Source: Ophiocordyceps camponoti-saundersi (nom. inval.)
Lineage: Eukaryota > Ascomycota > Sordariomycetes > Hypocreales > Ophiocordycipitaceae
DNA length: 50,122 bases
Direction of reading: 5' to 3'
Assembly (NCBI GenBank): GCA_003339415.1
Contig: PDHQ01000256.1
Coordinates: forward strand, 1 to 50,122
Position numbers and translations under genes: made by a program. Shown here one piece after another: positions 12,095 to 23,954 of the stretch; position 1 is the first letter of the stretch, and each line of letters begins with the position of its first letter. The notes below the pieces were generated by a model. The model was given only the letters and a program-made list of their open reading frames with translations. It searched no databases and was not told where the DNA came from.

Positions 12095-12335
12095 GCGAGA
12101 AAGTAAAAAGATAAGAGAGTAATAAGAGAGTAAGAGGATAAGAAAATAGCGAGAGAGCGAGAGGATAAGAGAGTAGCGAAAAAGTAAAAGGACGAGAAAG
12201 TAGTAAAAGAGTAAGAGGATAAGAGAGTAGCAAGAGAGCGAGAGGACGAGAGAGTAGCGAGAAAGCGAGAGGATAAGAGAGTAATAAGAGAGTAAGAGGA
12301 CGAGAGAGTAGCGAGAGAGCAAGAGATTAAAAAGG
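12095..12335 (+). repeat. 27-bp purine minisatellite, about nine units
   Basis: Units built on AGAGGACGAGAGAGTAGCG plus eight bases repeat every 27 bp. As 27 is nine codons, all frames stay open on the complementary strand and make spurious long Leu/Ser/Tyr-rich frames. Read on the + strand it would give a charged Glu/Arg nonapeptide repeat. No start codon or conserved protein supports either reading. Confidence 0.75.
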
Positions 12336-12471
12336 CAAGAGATTAAAGATATTAGCGATAAAGAGAGGAAAGGGAAAAGAATAGTAAAAAAGCGAGAGAG
12401 GAGAGACTAGTAAAATAGTAGGAAAAATAAAAAATTAAAAAAGGGAAAAAAAATAAGAGGATAAAAAGAGA

Positions 12472-12483
12472 GGGGGGGGGGGG
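12472..12483 (+). repeat. G12 homopolymer
   Basis: Twelve G at the end of the purine-rich block of tandem unit 2. Confidence 0.9.
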
Positions 12484-12834
12484 TTAAATATTATAATTAA
12501 AATAAAATAATAATTCTATAAAGTAGCTTTATAACTATAAATTATCTTTAAGGCTAAAGTTATAATTTATAAATTTAATAATATTTATAAAAAGTTAAAA
12601 AGTTAAATTCCTAGTTAAGTTTATTTATATAAGAGGTAAGAAGTAAAAAGTAGTAAATAATTTAATAATAGCTATTATAATATATACTCGTAATTTAGCC
12701 TTAATTTATAATATTTTTAATTACGAAAATTTTAATAAATAACTTATATTATAAACTTATAACTAAGTAAGCGAATTTAAATATAAAGATAAAGAATAAA
12801 AAAAGGGGTTTAAATAGGAAAGCTAATTACTTTT

Positions 12835-13640
12835 CGCTATTAGTAATATTACCGTTAGTAATATTATTACTACTTAATAAATTTATATTAGGGTAGGAGA
12901 TAAATATAGCTAGAATCTAAAAATAAATATAGCTACGCTACTAGCGGAAGCAGATATATATTATATAAGCACCGTTTTCGAAAATAGGTATTTTAATATA
13001 ATAAATAAAAAAATATAATAAGTTAAGGTAATAGTAACGCGTAAAAACTTAAATAGGCGATCCTTCTAAGGTTATAAGGTAGTCTTCGATAAGCGATTAT
13101 CTTAACGCTACGAGGATAGCGCGGAAGAAGCTTCTTAACTATATAATCTTAATAATCTCTTACTTTATTATATCGTTATGTTTAAAATATAAAGTAATAA
13201 GGTAAGCGGGATAAGAGAGAAGTGCGGTCTTATTAGGCTATAAAGGGTTAGTAGGAGGGTTTATTTACTAGAAAGAAAAAGATATATTATAGTAAAGTAA
13301 AGGGGCCGCTAGTAAAAGTTAGAATAGTTAGTTTTAAAAAGTAAAATAATAAGATTATATCGCTAGTACTAGTAAAATTATCTTTTAATTAGGCTAAGTA
13401 AAGTAGAGCGAATAATAATAATAAGATTTATAGCCTTATAATTAGAATATTAGTAAGGGAAAGAAAGATTAAAGATAAAGGAATAAATACTTTTTTAAAA
13501 AGGGAGCTAGAGAGGTAAAAGAATATATAATATTTTTTTTTTTAATTATAAAACTTAAAAATAATAAGGAGGCTAAGATAATAGAAAAGAGAAGGAAAAG
13601 TATCGTATATATATATATATATATATATAAAAGGAAAAAG
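12835..13640 (+). repeat. R1, copy 4 (in tandem unit 2)
   Basis: Closely parallels copy 3, including the Lys-Cys-Gly frame near 13219 followed by Leu-Ile-Arg-Leu, a TAA, and Arg-Val-Ser-Arg-Arg. The shared position of the RIP-type stop in several copies supports an original CAA/CAG codon there. Confidence 0.65.
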
Positions 13641-13670
13641 GAGATAGAGAGAGCGAGAGAGTAAGAGAGA

Positions 13671-13682
13671 GGGGGGGGGGGG
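13671..13682 (+). repeat. G12 homopolymer
   Basis: Twelve G mark the right end of tandem unit 2, directly after a GA-rich run. Confidence 0.9.
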
Positions 13683-14119
13683 TGTTTTTTTTATTCCGAA
13701 ATATTTATATATATTAATAGGATAGGCATAGTAAGGCGCTATATTAATAGCTATCCTCGAGTTAGAAATAGCTAGTAAAAAAGCTAGTAAGATATATAAG
13801 CTTAAGCTACTTATTAGGGGAAAGCGTATCTATCTATATAGAAAGCTATTAGAATTTTAAAGCGCGTCTTATATTAGCTAGCTTAGTAAACTATAAAGAA
13901 AAAATATTAAGAGGTAGATTATAGTAAGATAAAGAGGAATATATACTAAGAGGTAGCTACTACGCGAGGGCAGCTAGTAAAAGGTATATAGTATATATTT
14001 ATAATAGCTATTAGAGGTAGATAGCTATTTACGAAGTAGGAAAGAACGTATATAGTTTTAGTAAGGCGTTTAGCGTAAAGTTAGCTTATTTACTTCGATT
14101 ACGCGGGTTTCGGCAAGCG

Positions 14120-14232
14120 TAGCGCGTTATTAGCTATAGCGCGGGAATCGAGTATAATATTAAGAGCGCGGCTAAGCTTACCTCCCCGAGTAGTAGCGTT
14201 ATTTAACTTTATTATAGGTATCGCGAGAATAG

Positions 14233-14272
<40 letters not shown>

Positions 14273-14330
14273 ACTGCGCGTCTATTTCGGAGATATATTA
14301 GTAGTAAGGAAAAGATATAGAGAGCGTAAT
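14120..14330 (+). repeat. R2, copy 4, interrupted by T33
   Basis: It has TAGCTATAGCGCGGGA, then the GAGTATAATATTA and TAGCGTTATTTAACTTTAT blocks of R2. A run of 33 T (14235-14267) replaces the usual AATATATATA segment. Sequence either side, 13683-14119 and 14331-14600, has no recognisable gene. Confidence 0.5.
14235..14267 (+). repeat. T33 homopolymer
   Basis: Thirty-three consecutive T within an R2 copy. It may be an inserted retroelement tail in reverse orientation. Confidence 0.95.
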
Positions 14331-14600
14331 AAAAAGGTAGAAAAAATATAATAACTAGTTTATATATAAAAATAATAGATAAAGATAAGATAACGGAAAA
14401 GGAAGAAAACGTATTATATTTTTATATATATATAAGCGCGGATATAGTAATATATATATAGGGGACGAAAGAGACGGAAGAGAGAGGAAAGAGGAGAGAA
14501 GCGTAGAAAAGAAGAGGGAGAGAGAAATATAAGAAACTACCCGGGAGGATAAGACTATATAAGCGTAATAAAGCCTTAAGTATATATAATAATAAAAAAG

Positions 14601-15180
14601 GAATATTAGAAAAAAAGTAAGTATTAGGGAAAATAGATATATCTATATATTATTAATAAAATAAACGTTTAAATATAAAGATAGCTTAGGAAATAAGAGG
14701 TAATTTAAGAAAATAAGTATAGGGTTAAGCTAAGTAAGGGAGAAATATAATATAAAAGTAAGTAGACTAAGGTACTTAGTTTATAAAGGTACTAATAAGA
14801 AATAAGATATATAAAATAATTTTTTTTTTATTTTTTTAGTTACTAAACTATATATATATATAATAAAAAACTATAAGTTAGAAGAGTCTAAATCTAATAG
14901 TTTATTATAACTAAACCTATTAAGGAGGTTAAGAAACTAAATAAAATAACCCGGAGATATTAGCACTTAATCCTTTCTTAAGGGGAGGGACTTCGTTAAA
15001 AATAAAGCTTCTAAAACCTTACCGCGCAACGCTTTAGGCCGGGCATAGTAAACTATACGATATAATTAGGAAATTTATTAGGTAAATAAGGAAATAAAAC
15101 GTAATACTTACTACCTTATACTTTACCCTAGTTAAAAAGTATAATATATATATATAAGTACTAAAGTAACTAAAAGAATA
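14601..15180. other. Unassigned spacer
   Basis: AT-rich sequence with one moderately GC-rich patch near 14940-15050. I see nothing assignable. Confidence 0.5.
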
Positions 15181-15480
15181 AAATAAAGCGAGTTAGCTAG
15201 CGTAAGATATAATATAGAGGGTATAGGGCGTTATGCCCCGGGCCTGCTTATACCTTATAACTATAAGGGTTAGGGTAAAGCCTAGCGCGCTTTAGCTATA
15301 GCGCGGTAGTTAAGTATAATATTATAAAAGTAAGTAGCTTACCTTAATAAGTAGGGGCGATAGTTAACCTCGCTATAAATATTATAATAATATAAATATA
15401 AGGTGCTTAAAGTAATAAGTAAGTTATTATATAATAATACGCGTTTATTTCTAAAAGGCGTTAATAGCGGGGAATATTAT
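15181..15480 (+). repeat. R2, copy 5
   Basis: Contains GTTATGCCCCGGGCC where other copies have GTTATACGCCGCC, then TTAGCTATAGCGCGG and the shared tail. The preserved ATG and CCCGGG suggest this copy is less RIP-mutated at its left edge. Confidence 0.6.
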
Positions 15481-16174
15481 ATAAATAGTATATTAAAAGT
15501 ATAGAAATAAAGTATATATATTTACGAAAAGAAAAGGGAGGCAGAAAAAGAGAGAGAGAGAGAGAGAATAAGAAATATAAAATATAAGAAAGTTAAAAGG
15601 AATATTAGTTTCCTTATATAACTTATATAGGCGAGAGGCCGAAAAGAGTAATAAGGAAAATAAGGATATAATAGCGAAAGATAATAAGGAGATAGGCGTA
15701 GTAAGTTAGGGAGGAAAAAAAATAAGAGAGAAAAAGGAGAGAGAAGAGGACTATATATATATTATTTTTATAAAAAAGGGGAGGGGGGGCGTCTGCGGGG
15801 TATAGGGTAGTATTTTTTTTTATAAAGATAAGAGCGTAAATACGAGGGAATAAGAAGGGTTAAGAGATAGAAAAAGCGGTAATAAGAAGCTAAAAAAATA
15901 TTTATAAAAGGTAAGGTATTATAATAAGGAAGAATAATATATAAGGAAATAAAGTAAAAATATTAATAAATTAAACTAAAATAAGTATAGTTTATAGGTA
16001 AAGGGGATAAGCTAGTTTAGTAGTAGCTATAAGTATATATAAGGAAAAAAACGCTAAATTAAAGTAAAATACTATCGAGAGCTTTTACGGAGTATAATTA
16101 AATAGTTATTAATACTATTTTAAATTATAAATATTTCTATAGATTAGAGAGATAAAGGCGGCTATAGTAAGGTA
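15481..16174. other. Unassigned spacer with GA and G7 tracts
   Basis: Contains an AGAG run near 15548, a GGGGGGG near 15783 and AT-rich sequence. No gene frame can be supported. Confidence 0.5.
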
Positions 16175-16796
16175 GTTTAGCGGCGGTATTAGACGCGCTA
16201 AAAGAAAAATAAGCGTATAACTTAGCTAGGGGATTTCTAAAAGCTTTAATAGGGTTTAGTTAAAAAGTTTCTAAACCTCTTTCTTTTCCTAAAAATATCT
16301 AAAGATTAAGATATAAAAGGTAAATAATATAGGACTAGAGTTATTACTAAGTATATAGCTTAGATTAGTTTCCCTCGAAAGAAGAAGAAATTAAGTAAGT
16401 AATTAGCCCTAACCTTATCTTTATAAGCTATTATAAAAGTTATATATCGTAAGTTAAGTTTTAGAAAGGACTTATAGTAAAAACTCTACTAAACGGAACT
16501 ATAATTTTATTTTAAACTCTATACTTTTATACTATAAATTACTAATTTAAATACTTATTCTAAAGTTTTTAGCACTTAATTAAATAGTTCTTATTTTCTT
16601 TTCTCTTTCTTCTCTTATCTTTATATAGAAAACCGACTCCTTATTATTTTCCCTTATAGAGAATTACTATCTAGCTCTCCCTCTTAAAGCTAGAGATCCC
16701 CCCTTATATTAGTTAAAGATTTTAGTTACCTAAGAAGTTACGCCCCTTAGGTATTTACTACGCTTACTTAGGGTATCTTTCTTCCCCCGCTAAAAT
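16175..16796 (+). mobile_element. TIR element, full-length copy 2
   Basis: About 622 bp, highly similar to 4244-4863 over its whole length, from GTTTAGCGGCGG to CCCCCGCTAAAA. The high similarity to copy 1 shows these two are the youngest pair in the family. Confidence 0.75.
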
Positions 16797-16814
16797 AGTA
16801 GATATTATTAGAGG

Positions 16815-17055
16815 ATATAATATAGTATAGTCTCCTTCGATAAAGGAAGGAATAAGGTAAGTAATATCTAGCTTTTAAGCTTATATCGATAGCTATCTTA
16901 AAAAGTCGCATATCGCGAATTTAGTCTTAGAGAGGACTTCTAGCAAAACTTAAGTTAACGAAATTATAACTTCGCCTTAAAACTCGGATTATAATATAAT
17001 AAATTACTCTTTTAATAGGTAAATAAAGATTCTAAAACTTTAATTAAATAGTTAA
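16815..17055 (+). mobile_element. TIR element, divergent internal fragment
   Basis: The central part of the same element (the segment containing AAAGTTATATATCGTAAG and GGACTTATAGTAAAAAC in the full copies) recurs here in degraded form, without either terminus. It lies directly downstream of the intact copy. It is an older fragment, or a remnant of a tandem insertion. Confidence 0.55.
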
Positions 17056-17111
17056 AAGTAATAAGATAGGGGGTAAGGTAATAAAGCGCGCGAAAGATAA
17101 ATATAGCACGC

Positions 17112-17126
17112 GGGGGGGGGGGGGGG
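17112..17126 (+). repeat. G15 homopolymer
   Basis: Fifteen G, followed shortly by a T-rich run. Confidence 0.9.
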
Positions 17127-17228
17127 AAGGGTAGTTTTTTTTTTTTAAGAAGGTAGGAAGAAAGATAGGATATAAATTATAATATAATAATATTAAAATA
17201 AAGTAGCGGGGTATAACTTACTATATAG

Positions 17229-17230
<2 letters not shown>

Positions 17231-17265
<35 letters not shown>
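17231..17265 (+). repeat. (AT)n microsatellite
   Basis: About 17 uninterrupted AT units. Confidence 0.9.
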
Positions 17266-17268
<3 letters not shown>

Positions 17269-18180
17269 AAGAACTTAGTTAACTAGTAATATTATAAAGT
17301 AGGGAGTTATAGTTAAAATAAAATTAGATAATAATAGGAAGGCGTATATTCTAATAATAATAGTAGAATAAAGGGCGAGGTAGTTTATCTTAAAAAAAGA
17401 CTAAGTATTAGTATAGATAGTTATTAAGGTTATTACGGGTTTAAAAATATACCTAAATAGAGTTAAAAGGAGAATAGTATCGCGTTAAGTAGATAAGTAA
17501 TAGCTAGCTTAGGAAAGATAAATATTTTACGAACTATATACTTTATTATACTTAAAGTATATACCGATATATAAAGTAAATTAGTAATATAAAGGACTTT
17601 GTTATAAGTTTAAGATAAGTAGTAAGAAGAGAGAGAAGTATATTACGCTTAAAAAAGTCTTTATTACTTTTTTATATATACGCTTAGGGATATCGGTTTC
17701 TTCTAAAGGTAGGCGTATAAATAAATAGAAAATAAAGGGCAGGTAATAATTCGAAATAGTAATAAAGTCGGCCTTACTTTAGGCGGCGTGGCGAAGATAA
17801 AGGGTTTCTTACCTAACTATAGGGGACGGCTTAAATAGCCCTAATTATAAAAAACTATATAGATAGTAGCGGGGACGTTAGAATATATAATATATTACGG
17901 TTATTATTAGCGTTTAATATATGCTATTTATTAAGAGTACGGGTTTCTTATAAGATAATTTTTTTTTTCTATTTTTTTTTTAAAAAAAAAATAAAAAATA
18001 TTAGCTTACGAAAAGGGAAGATATACTTAACTATCGTAAAAATAAGAAAGGCGCGAGTTAATATTAAAAGAACGTAAAAGGATATATAAGCTTTCCCTAC
18101 TACTTATAGCTATTTTATAGCTTCTATTAATTAACGTTATATTATATCGCTAAGAAAGATATTATCGTAGCGTATTAGCC
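17266..18180. other. Unassigned RIP-mutated region with T-run/A-run
   Basis: No frame could be assigned. At 17960-17998 a run of T is followed by a run of A, a potential small hairpin. Confidence 0.4.
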
Positions 18181-18441
18181 TTATTTAGTTCGCTAGCGAG
18201 AAGAGCTTATATAGCGCGTACCGAGTCCTCGCACTTTAATAACGCGCTTTTAGAGGGCTGCGAGGAGTCGGTCGCGGCGACCCTAAATAGTAAACTATTA
18301 TCTTTTATAGCTTATATAAACGCCGGTAAGAGTAGTATTACTAATAGTTACTTCGTCTTAAATATATTAAAATATATGCCCGAGAAGTAATAGTATATAA
18401 GAGGCTTATTATAAGGCTATAAGGCGTAGCCGGTAGCTTTA

Positions 18442-19490
18442 AGGGGACTATCTTTATAATCTATCGTTATATAACGGTAAGGTAAGGTAATATCTAAGGT
18501 CTCGTTATTAGCTAACTTATACCGTATATCTCTATCTAACTCGAACGCCGAAAGGTTAAGCCTATCCGAAAGGATAATATATACTTTATTATTATCTATA
18601 TCGACGCTATTCGGCGGGTAAAGACGCTAGCTAGGGCGGGGAGGTAGGTAAGGTAGCGGTATCATTTTCGAGGTATATAAGTCTCTAATAGATAGTAAGG
18701 CGGTATTAAGGATATTACCGGGATACTCTACTAAACTTAAAGATATAAAATATACCTTAGAGCTATCGGATTCTTACGTATTACGTTTAATAAAGAATCG
18801 AACCGTATAGCTATATCTCGTATTGTTAACTAATCCGGGTAGCTATAGGTATCGAAATTTTAGCGATATAGATAATAATATATTATAAGGAAATAGAAGC
18901 TTTTTATTATAAGCACGCGGTATTTATTAGTTTTATCTTATAATATCGTTTATAAATAGCTAAGCTATATTATATATAAGCTACTAATTATAATAAAAGG
19001 TATTTAGCTTAGCGTTAACTATAATATAGGCGTTCGGGGTAACGGTATAAGTAAGACCTTTATCGGCCGCGACGTCGGTAAGGTTTATCTTAAAAGCGGT
19101 ATTAAGAACTTATAAACGATAATTATATAAAAGTAAGGCGTCGAAACCGTGCTAATTTAAAAAAGCGAGGCTTCGTTACTTAGCTTAAGGTAATATATAG
19201 GATATAAGACGCGTTAAGTAAGGAATAGGATAATATTAATATATTACGTTACCGGTATTAGTTAGGTTTATAAGTTAAGGAGGCAAGGGGCGTAAAAAGG
19301 TACCGGTTTTATAAGGTAAGATTACGATAAGGAGAACGTTACCTTATATAGTAGTAGGTGGGGGGATTAATAGTAAGGATAAATTTAAAGATAAGGAAAA
19401 GCTTATCGTAGTTTATATAATTAAGATTAATATATATAAGGTTTATAAGTTAGTTATTATATAATTTTTTTTTCCCTTATATTACTTATT
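18442..19490 (+). pseudogene. RIP-disabled coding relic, unidentified
   Basis: From 18442 to about 18905 one + frame is open over some 150 codons apart from roughly eight TAA/TAG, consistent with former Gln or Trp codons. It includes a stretch reading EVYKSLIDSKAV and a later LRLIKNRTV. Further open stretches, in other + frames, run 19029-19110 and about 19280-19463, the last ending in a Lys-rich then hydrophobic tail. No start codon is present. I recognise no domain. GC content is higher than in the flanking transposon DNA, which fits a former gene. It may be the 5' part of the relic that follows. Confidence 0.35.
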
Positions 19491-19689
19491 ATATATATAA
19501 AAGGGTATCTCGCTACTAGCTAGAGTGCTTATAATAAACGGAAGGGTTTTCGCTATCTATATCTATATAGATATTATTTTTATAAAATAAAGTAATATCC
19601 GGTAATTTAGATAAGTTAGTTTTAGCAATATTAAAATTAGTAAGCTATATATATAAAAAATATATAATAGATAAGGTTTCTAATAATAG

Positions 19690-20940
19690 AAGTATATATA
19701 CTATCTATATAATATAGAAAGCGCGTACGCGATAAGATATCCGGGAGGGGTATACTTCTAGTGCCCGGAGTATCTAATAGCGAGTTTACGGGCGGCTACG
19801 CGCGAGGTTACTAATAAGGCGGTTTTCCCTCTACGGTGCTATAATAGGGAATTATTCGGCGACCCGGACGCGACGAATACGAAGAGACTCGCTATATTTA
19901 GTAGGCTACTAGAGGAGGCGGAAAGAATATAGAGGAAAGCCTTAGCCTAAGCAGAAATTATACGGTCGGAGGTCGGTTTAGTAAATAAGGGGCTAGTAAG
20001 GTAAATATTACTAATAACGTATAGCGAGTACTAATTCTACCTAGGGTTAGTATACGGGAGACTAATATCGCGTATTAAGGGATATAACTATATAACGTAA
20101 GTTTTACGGTATAATTTATACTTTTTATATATATATATCTTTTACTAACGATAAGTAGCTACTTATACTATACTAAGTTCTGCTTTATATACGGTAAGGC
20201 GTTCCTAGATAGTTAGTAATAATATAAGTATAGGTATTTTTCGAATATCGAGATATAGCGGCTACGGGTGCTAGCGAAATATAGCGTTATAGGGGATATA
20301 TAAAGGCGACCGGTAATAACGCTAAATATAGCGAGAGGGGGAGAGGGAGAAGATAACGAGGCGCGGAGTATAAGGGCGGTAGCGGCGGTGGCGGCGAAGG
20401 GGTTAGGCGAGGAAGGGGAGAGGGATATAGCGAGGAGGAGAAGGGGGACTTTACGATAATATAAGGCACCGCGACTATAGCGAGGCGAAATAGGTTATCG
20501 GAAGGAAATAGTAAGTAGCGGGCGTATAGAATAGGATAGAATAACTAATACGGATAGCTAGCTAGAAAATATTAGGAGTCTAATATCGTAAATAGTAGCT
20601 AGCGAGAGAAGTAGTAAGATATTTATAAGTTCCTAGGAGAAAAGCTAATTAATTACGGGTATATATCGCTAATATCTAAGAGGGACGAATACTAGCTTAT
20701 AAATATAATAATTAGGCAAAGGTACGCTTTATCGGGATAGTATAGATAGAGGGTAAGGTAAAGTATATCTTTTATAAGAGACTACTTAAGGCGTTTAGCT
20801 TTAGGTATAAGGGATATAACCTAATAGCGTGCGTAACGTGCGAGAAGGTTATACGTTTAGCGACGTAAAAGCGAGTAGCGGTAAGAAATCGAGATAATAA
20901 TAATAATTCTACTAATCTAAAGGAGAGGCCTAGGTTCTAG
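19690..20940 (+). pseudogene. RIP-disabled gene relic, weakly RING/IBR-like
   Basis: One + frame from 19690 runs about 200 codons, interrupted only by TAA/TAG, and reads in part ASLRAATREVTNKAVFPLRC, then a charged helix-like stretch. This resembles the region between RING and IBR in fungal RBR ubiquitin ligases, where an ATRDE-type segment is followed by FPPRCC. A CPEY just upstream supplies further Cys. A Gly/Glu/Arg-rich linker follows (20325-20460). A second open stretch (about 20650-20937) ends with ACVTCEK, a Cys-x2-Cys pair, then an Asn-rich run. The RBR idea is inferred from short motifs only. The alternative is an unrelated zinc-binding protein. Confidence 0.35.
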
Positions 20941-21086
20941 TAATTATTTTTTTTTTAACTTAAGAGATAAAAAGATATATTTTAAGAAATATATATAAAA
21001 ATATATATTATTTACGGTTAATATTTTAAGAGATAGAAAAATAAAGGATAGGAGGGATAAGTTTAGAAGAGGAAGCTATAAAAGGA

Positions 21087-21706
21087 TTTTAGCGGCGGTA
21101 ATAAATAGGCCGAAGGAAAATAAATAAGAAGCTAGTATAAAAAGTAAGTAGGAGCTTATTTAGGGTTTAGTTAAATAGTCCCCGAATACTTTTCCTCTCC
21201 TAAAAGCTTCCGAGTATTAGAATAACGAATAGCCCTTAAGATAAGGGAGCGGTTATAACTTAGTATATAATATAGTTTAGTTTCCTTATAGAGAGGAAGG
21301 AATTAAGCTAAAATTAGCCCTTAACTTTATCTTCTTAGCTATCTAAAAGTTATATATCGTAAGTTAAGTCTTAAAGAGGACTTATAGTAAAAACGATATT
21401 AAAGGAAATTATAGTTTTATCTTATACTTTATAATTTTATATAACGAATTAGGGATTTAAAGATCCGTTTTAAAGCTTTTAGTATCTAATTAAATAGTTC
21501 TTTACCCTTCTTTTCTTTTTCCTCCTATTTTTATATAGAAAATCGACCTTAAGTAACTTTACCTATAGAGAATTATTATCTAGCTATATACTTAGAGTAG
21601 AGCCCCCTTACCCTTTTATAATAGCTAGCAACTATAGTAACTTAGGAAGACACGTTTCGTACGTATCTACTATACTTGCTTAGGGTATCTTTCTCTCCCT
21701 ACTAAA
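21087..21706 (+). mobile_element. TIR element, full-length copy 3 (diverged)
   Basis: It has the left terminus TTTTAGCGGCGG, the internal block AAAGTTATATATCGTAAG and a decayed right terminus CCCTACTAAAGT. Its length of about 620 bp equals the other full copies, but it is more diverged from them than they are from each other. Confidence 0.7.
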
Positions 21707-23599
21707 GTAGGCGGTATATTTAAGCCTAAGGGAAAGCGAAATACTTAGGTTATATTATAAAGTAAAGTATAAGCTAAGCTCCTATAAATATAAGGGATTT
21801 AAAGTAAGCGTTAAAAGAGGCCTTTTCGTAAATTTTAAAATAGTTCTATATCTAATATAATTATAATACTAATATAGGTGCTAAACTTTATAAATATATC
21901 TTAAACCTCCTTAATCTCCGAGTTATAATAAATAAGGCTAATACTAAAGCTAGCCGTAAATTCTTATTAGCGGGGAGTAAATTAAGGGGAGTTAATACCG
22001 TTAGAGGGATTTATCGTAGTTTAGAGAGTAGAAAGTAAAAAGTAGTTTAGAGAGTAAGGGAGGCGATTATAGTAAGCGGCCTAGATAGCGTCCTAAGTAT
22101 CCTAAAACTCTATTTTATTATATTTAGTTAGTTTTAACCGTAGATTTTCTTTTTTTTTAAAATAGGGTTAATATTTTATATAATCTATATAATAAGTAAG
22201 TACTATAACCTAAAAGCTAGTTATTATAATAGCTTTCTTTATAGCGGTAAGCTAGGTAGGGGTATATTACGTAATAAGGTAGGATATATTAGAGGTTAGG
22301 TCGACGAACCTATTAGCTTATTATAGAAAGCGGGCAAAGTAAGCTTAGTTATTATAGATCTCTATAAAATATATCTTCTATTATTCTTTAAGTTAATAAA
22401 GAAGAGAGATAATAGTTATAAAAAGTTTAGGAATAGATTTCTTAGAAGATATAATAGAGGTAGGGATAGCGGTAGCGTATATTAATATATACTAAGTAAA
22501 AGAGTAAGGTAGAGTATTAGCTTAAGCTTAGATAAAGATATATAAAAAAGTAGGGGGTAGTAAGAAAGGAGGGGGTTTTATATCCGAAAAAACGGGGAGG
22601 TAAATATATCGTATCTTACTTAAATATATAAATAGAAGGACGGTAGAGTAGATTAGAGGCGTGGTAATAAAAACGGCAAAGAAATACTAACGAAAAGAAG
22701 AGAGAAGAAGGGCGTTTATTTCTATTTCTTTAAGGGAGGTGGGGTTATTATGCGGCTATAAATCGCTAGGGGAATTAGGAAAATAATAATATCGGTATCG
22801 ATTATAGACGTTTAAGGCGTTTATATATTACGGTAAGACGCGATAAGATTCGATAAGATATAATAAGATAGGGAAAGCTAAAAACTTAAGAAGGGAGAAA
22901 AAGCGTAACGAAGCTTATATATAGTAAAGTTAGGTAGTAAATAATAAAATAATTTATTATAGATTTATAATAGCTACGCTTAATAGTATAAGGTAGCTAG
23001 TTAAGAGGCATAACGCTTTATAATAAAGGTATAGATAGAGGGAGAAATTATATAACCCCGGCCCCTATCCCTAATCTTTTCTAGATAGATAGTTATACTT
23101 AGGTAAAATTAAGCACGGCGATTTTGCTCCTTTAAGGCACTTATTTTCCCTTACTATACTACTATTAGATAGTAAGGAGGAGAAGGAGGGTAAATATATA
23201 AACCGAAGAGAGGGACGTAAGAGGGGTAGACCGCTATAGTTTAATAACTAGACTTAAAAGCAGGTAGTTAGCTAGAGGGAATATTAGGGGGTAATATAGG
23301 ATAGGGACTAAGGGTATTAACTAGCTTTTAAGAACGAGTTAATATATTATAGCTATAAGATTACGGGAGGCTTTATATATAGGTAATTAGCCCTTACTAT
23401 TATTAATAGGGTCCTGCTAGCTCTCTCTACGAGGCTATTCTCTTATAAATTATATAAGGGCGAATAAGGTAAAATAAGGCTATCTTCTTATCCGAGGCCT
23501 TAATCGCCTCGCTCTTAAACTCGCAGGTATTATCGAAAGCTATTATAGCTATAAGAATTCCTCGTAAAAAGATATTAAGCTATCTTTTCTATTAACGAA
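21707..23599. other. Region between two TIR element copies, unassigned
   Basis: About 1.9 kb flanked by copies of the TIR element in the same orientation. A + frame near 23370-23590 is open apart from TAA/TAG, but I recognise no transposase motif. It could be the interior of an autonomous family member whose termini are the flanking copies, or simply trapped sequence. Confidence 0.35.
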
Positions 23600-23913
23600 G
23601 AAGCTAAAAAGATACCTACTAACCTTATATTTTAAACTTTATACTTTTAAACTATAAATTACTAATTTAAATACTTATTTCGAAGTTCTTAGTATTTAAT
23701 TAAATAGTTTTCGTTTTCTTTATTCTTTCCTCTTCTATTTTTATATAGAAAACCGACTCCTTATTATTTTCCCGATAGAGAATTACTATCCGGCTCTTCC
23801 CTCTAAAGCTAGAGACCCCCCCTTATATTAGTTAAAAACTATAGTTACCTAAGAAGTTACGCCCTTTAGGTATCTACTACGCTTACTTAAGGTGTCCTTC
23901 TTCCCCCGCTAAA
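23600..23913 (+). mobile_element. TIR element, 3' half only
   Basis: It matches the last 310 bp of the full copies, ending CCCCCGCTAAAGTG. The left half is missing or replaced. The retained GTG after CTAAA suggests the original right terminus continued with a TG-containing sequence that RIP changed to TA in other copies. Confidence 0.65.
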
Positions 23914-23954
23914 GTGCCCTTTTTCTACTTAGGAAAGTAAGTAGTTATAATAAA

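Larger units (their letters stand above)
10641..13682 (+). repeat. Composite tandem unit 2
   Basis: The second direct copy of 7880-10640, expanded by about 330 bp in its purine minisatellite. It ends in G12 at 13671-13682. Confidence 0.75.

Noticed and set aside
11634..12322. Two long overlapping minus-strand open frames rich in Leu, Ser, Tyr and Phe, up to 199 codons, at 11634-12233 and 11765-12322.
   Set aside because: They are the complement of purine minisatellites with codon-multiple periods. All frames are open there, the peptides are pure low complexity, and there is no context for a gene.
20287..20469. A 60-codon minus-strand Pro/Leu/Ser-rich frame.
   Set aside because: It is the complement of a Gly/Glu/Arg-rich + strand linker in the relic at 19690-20940.
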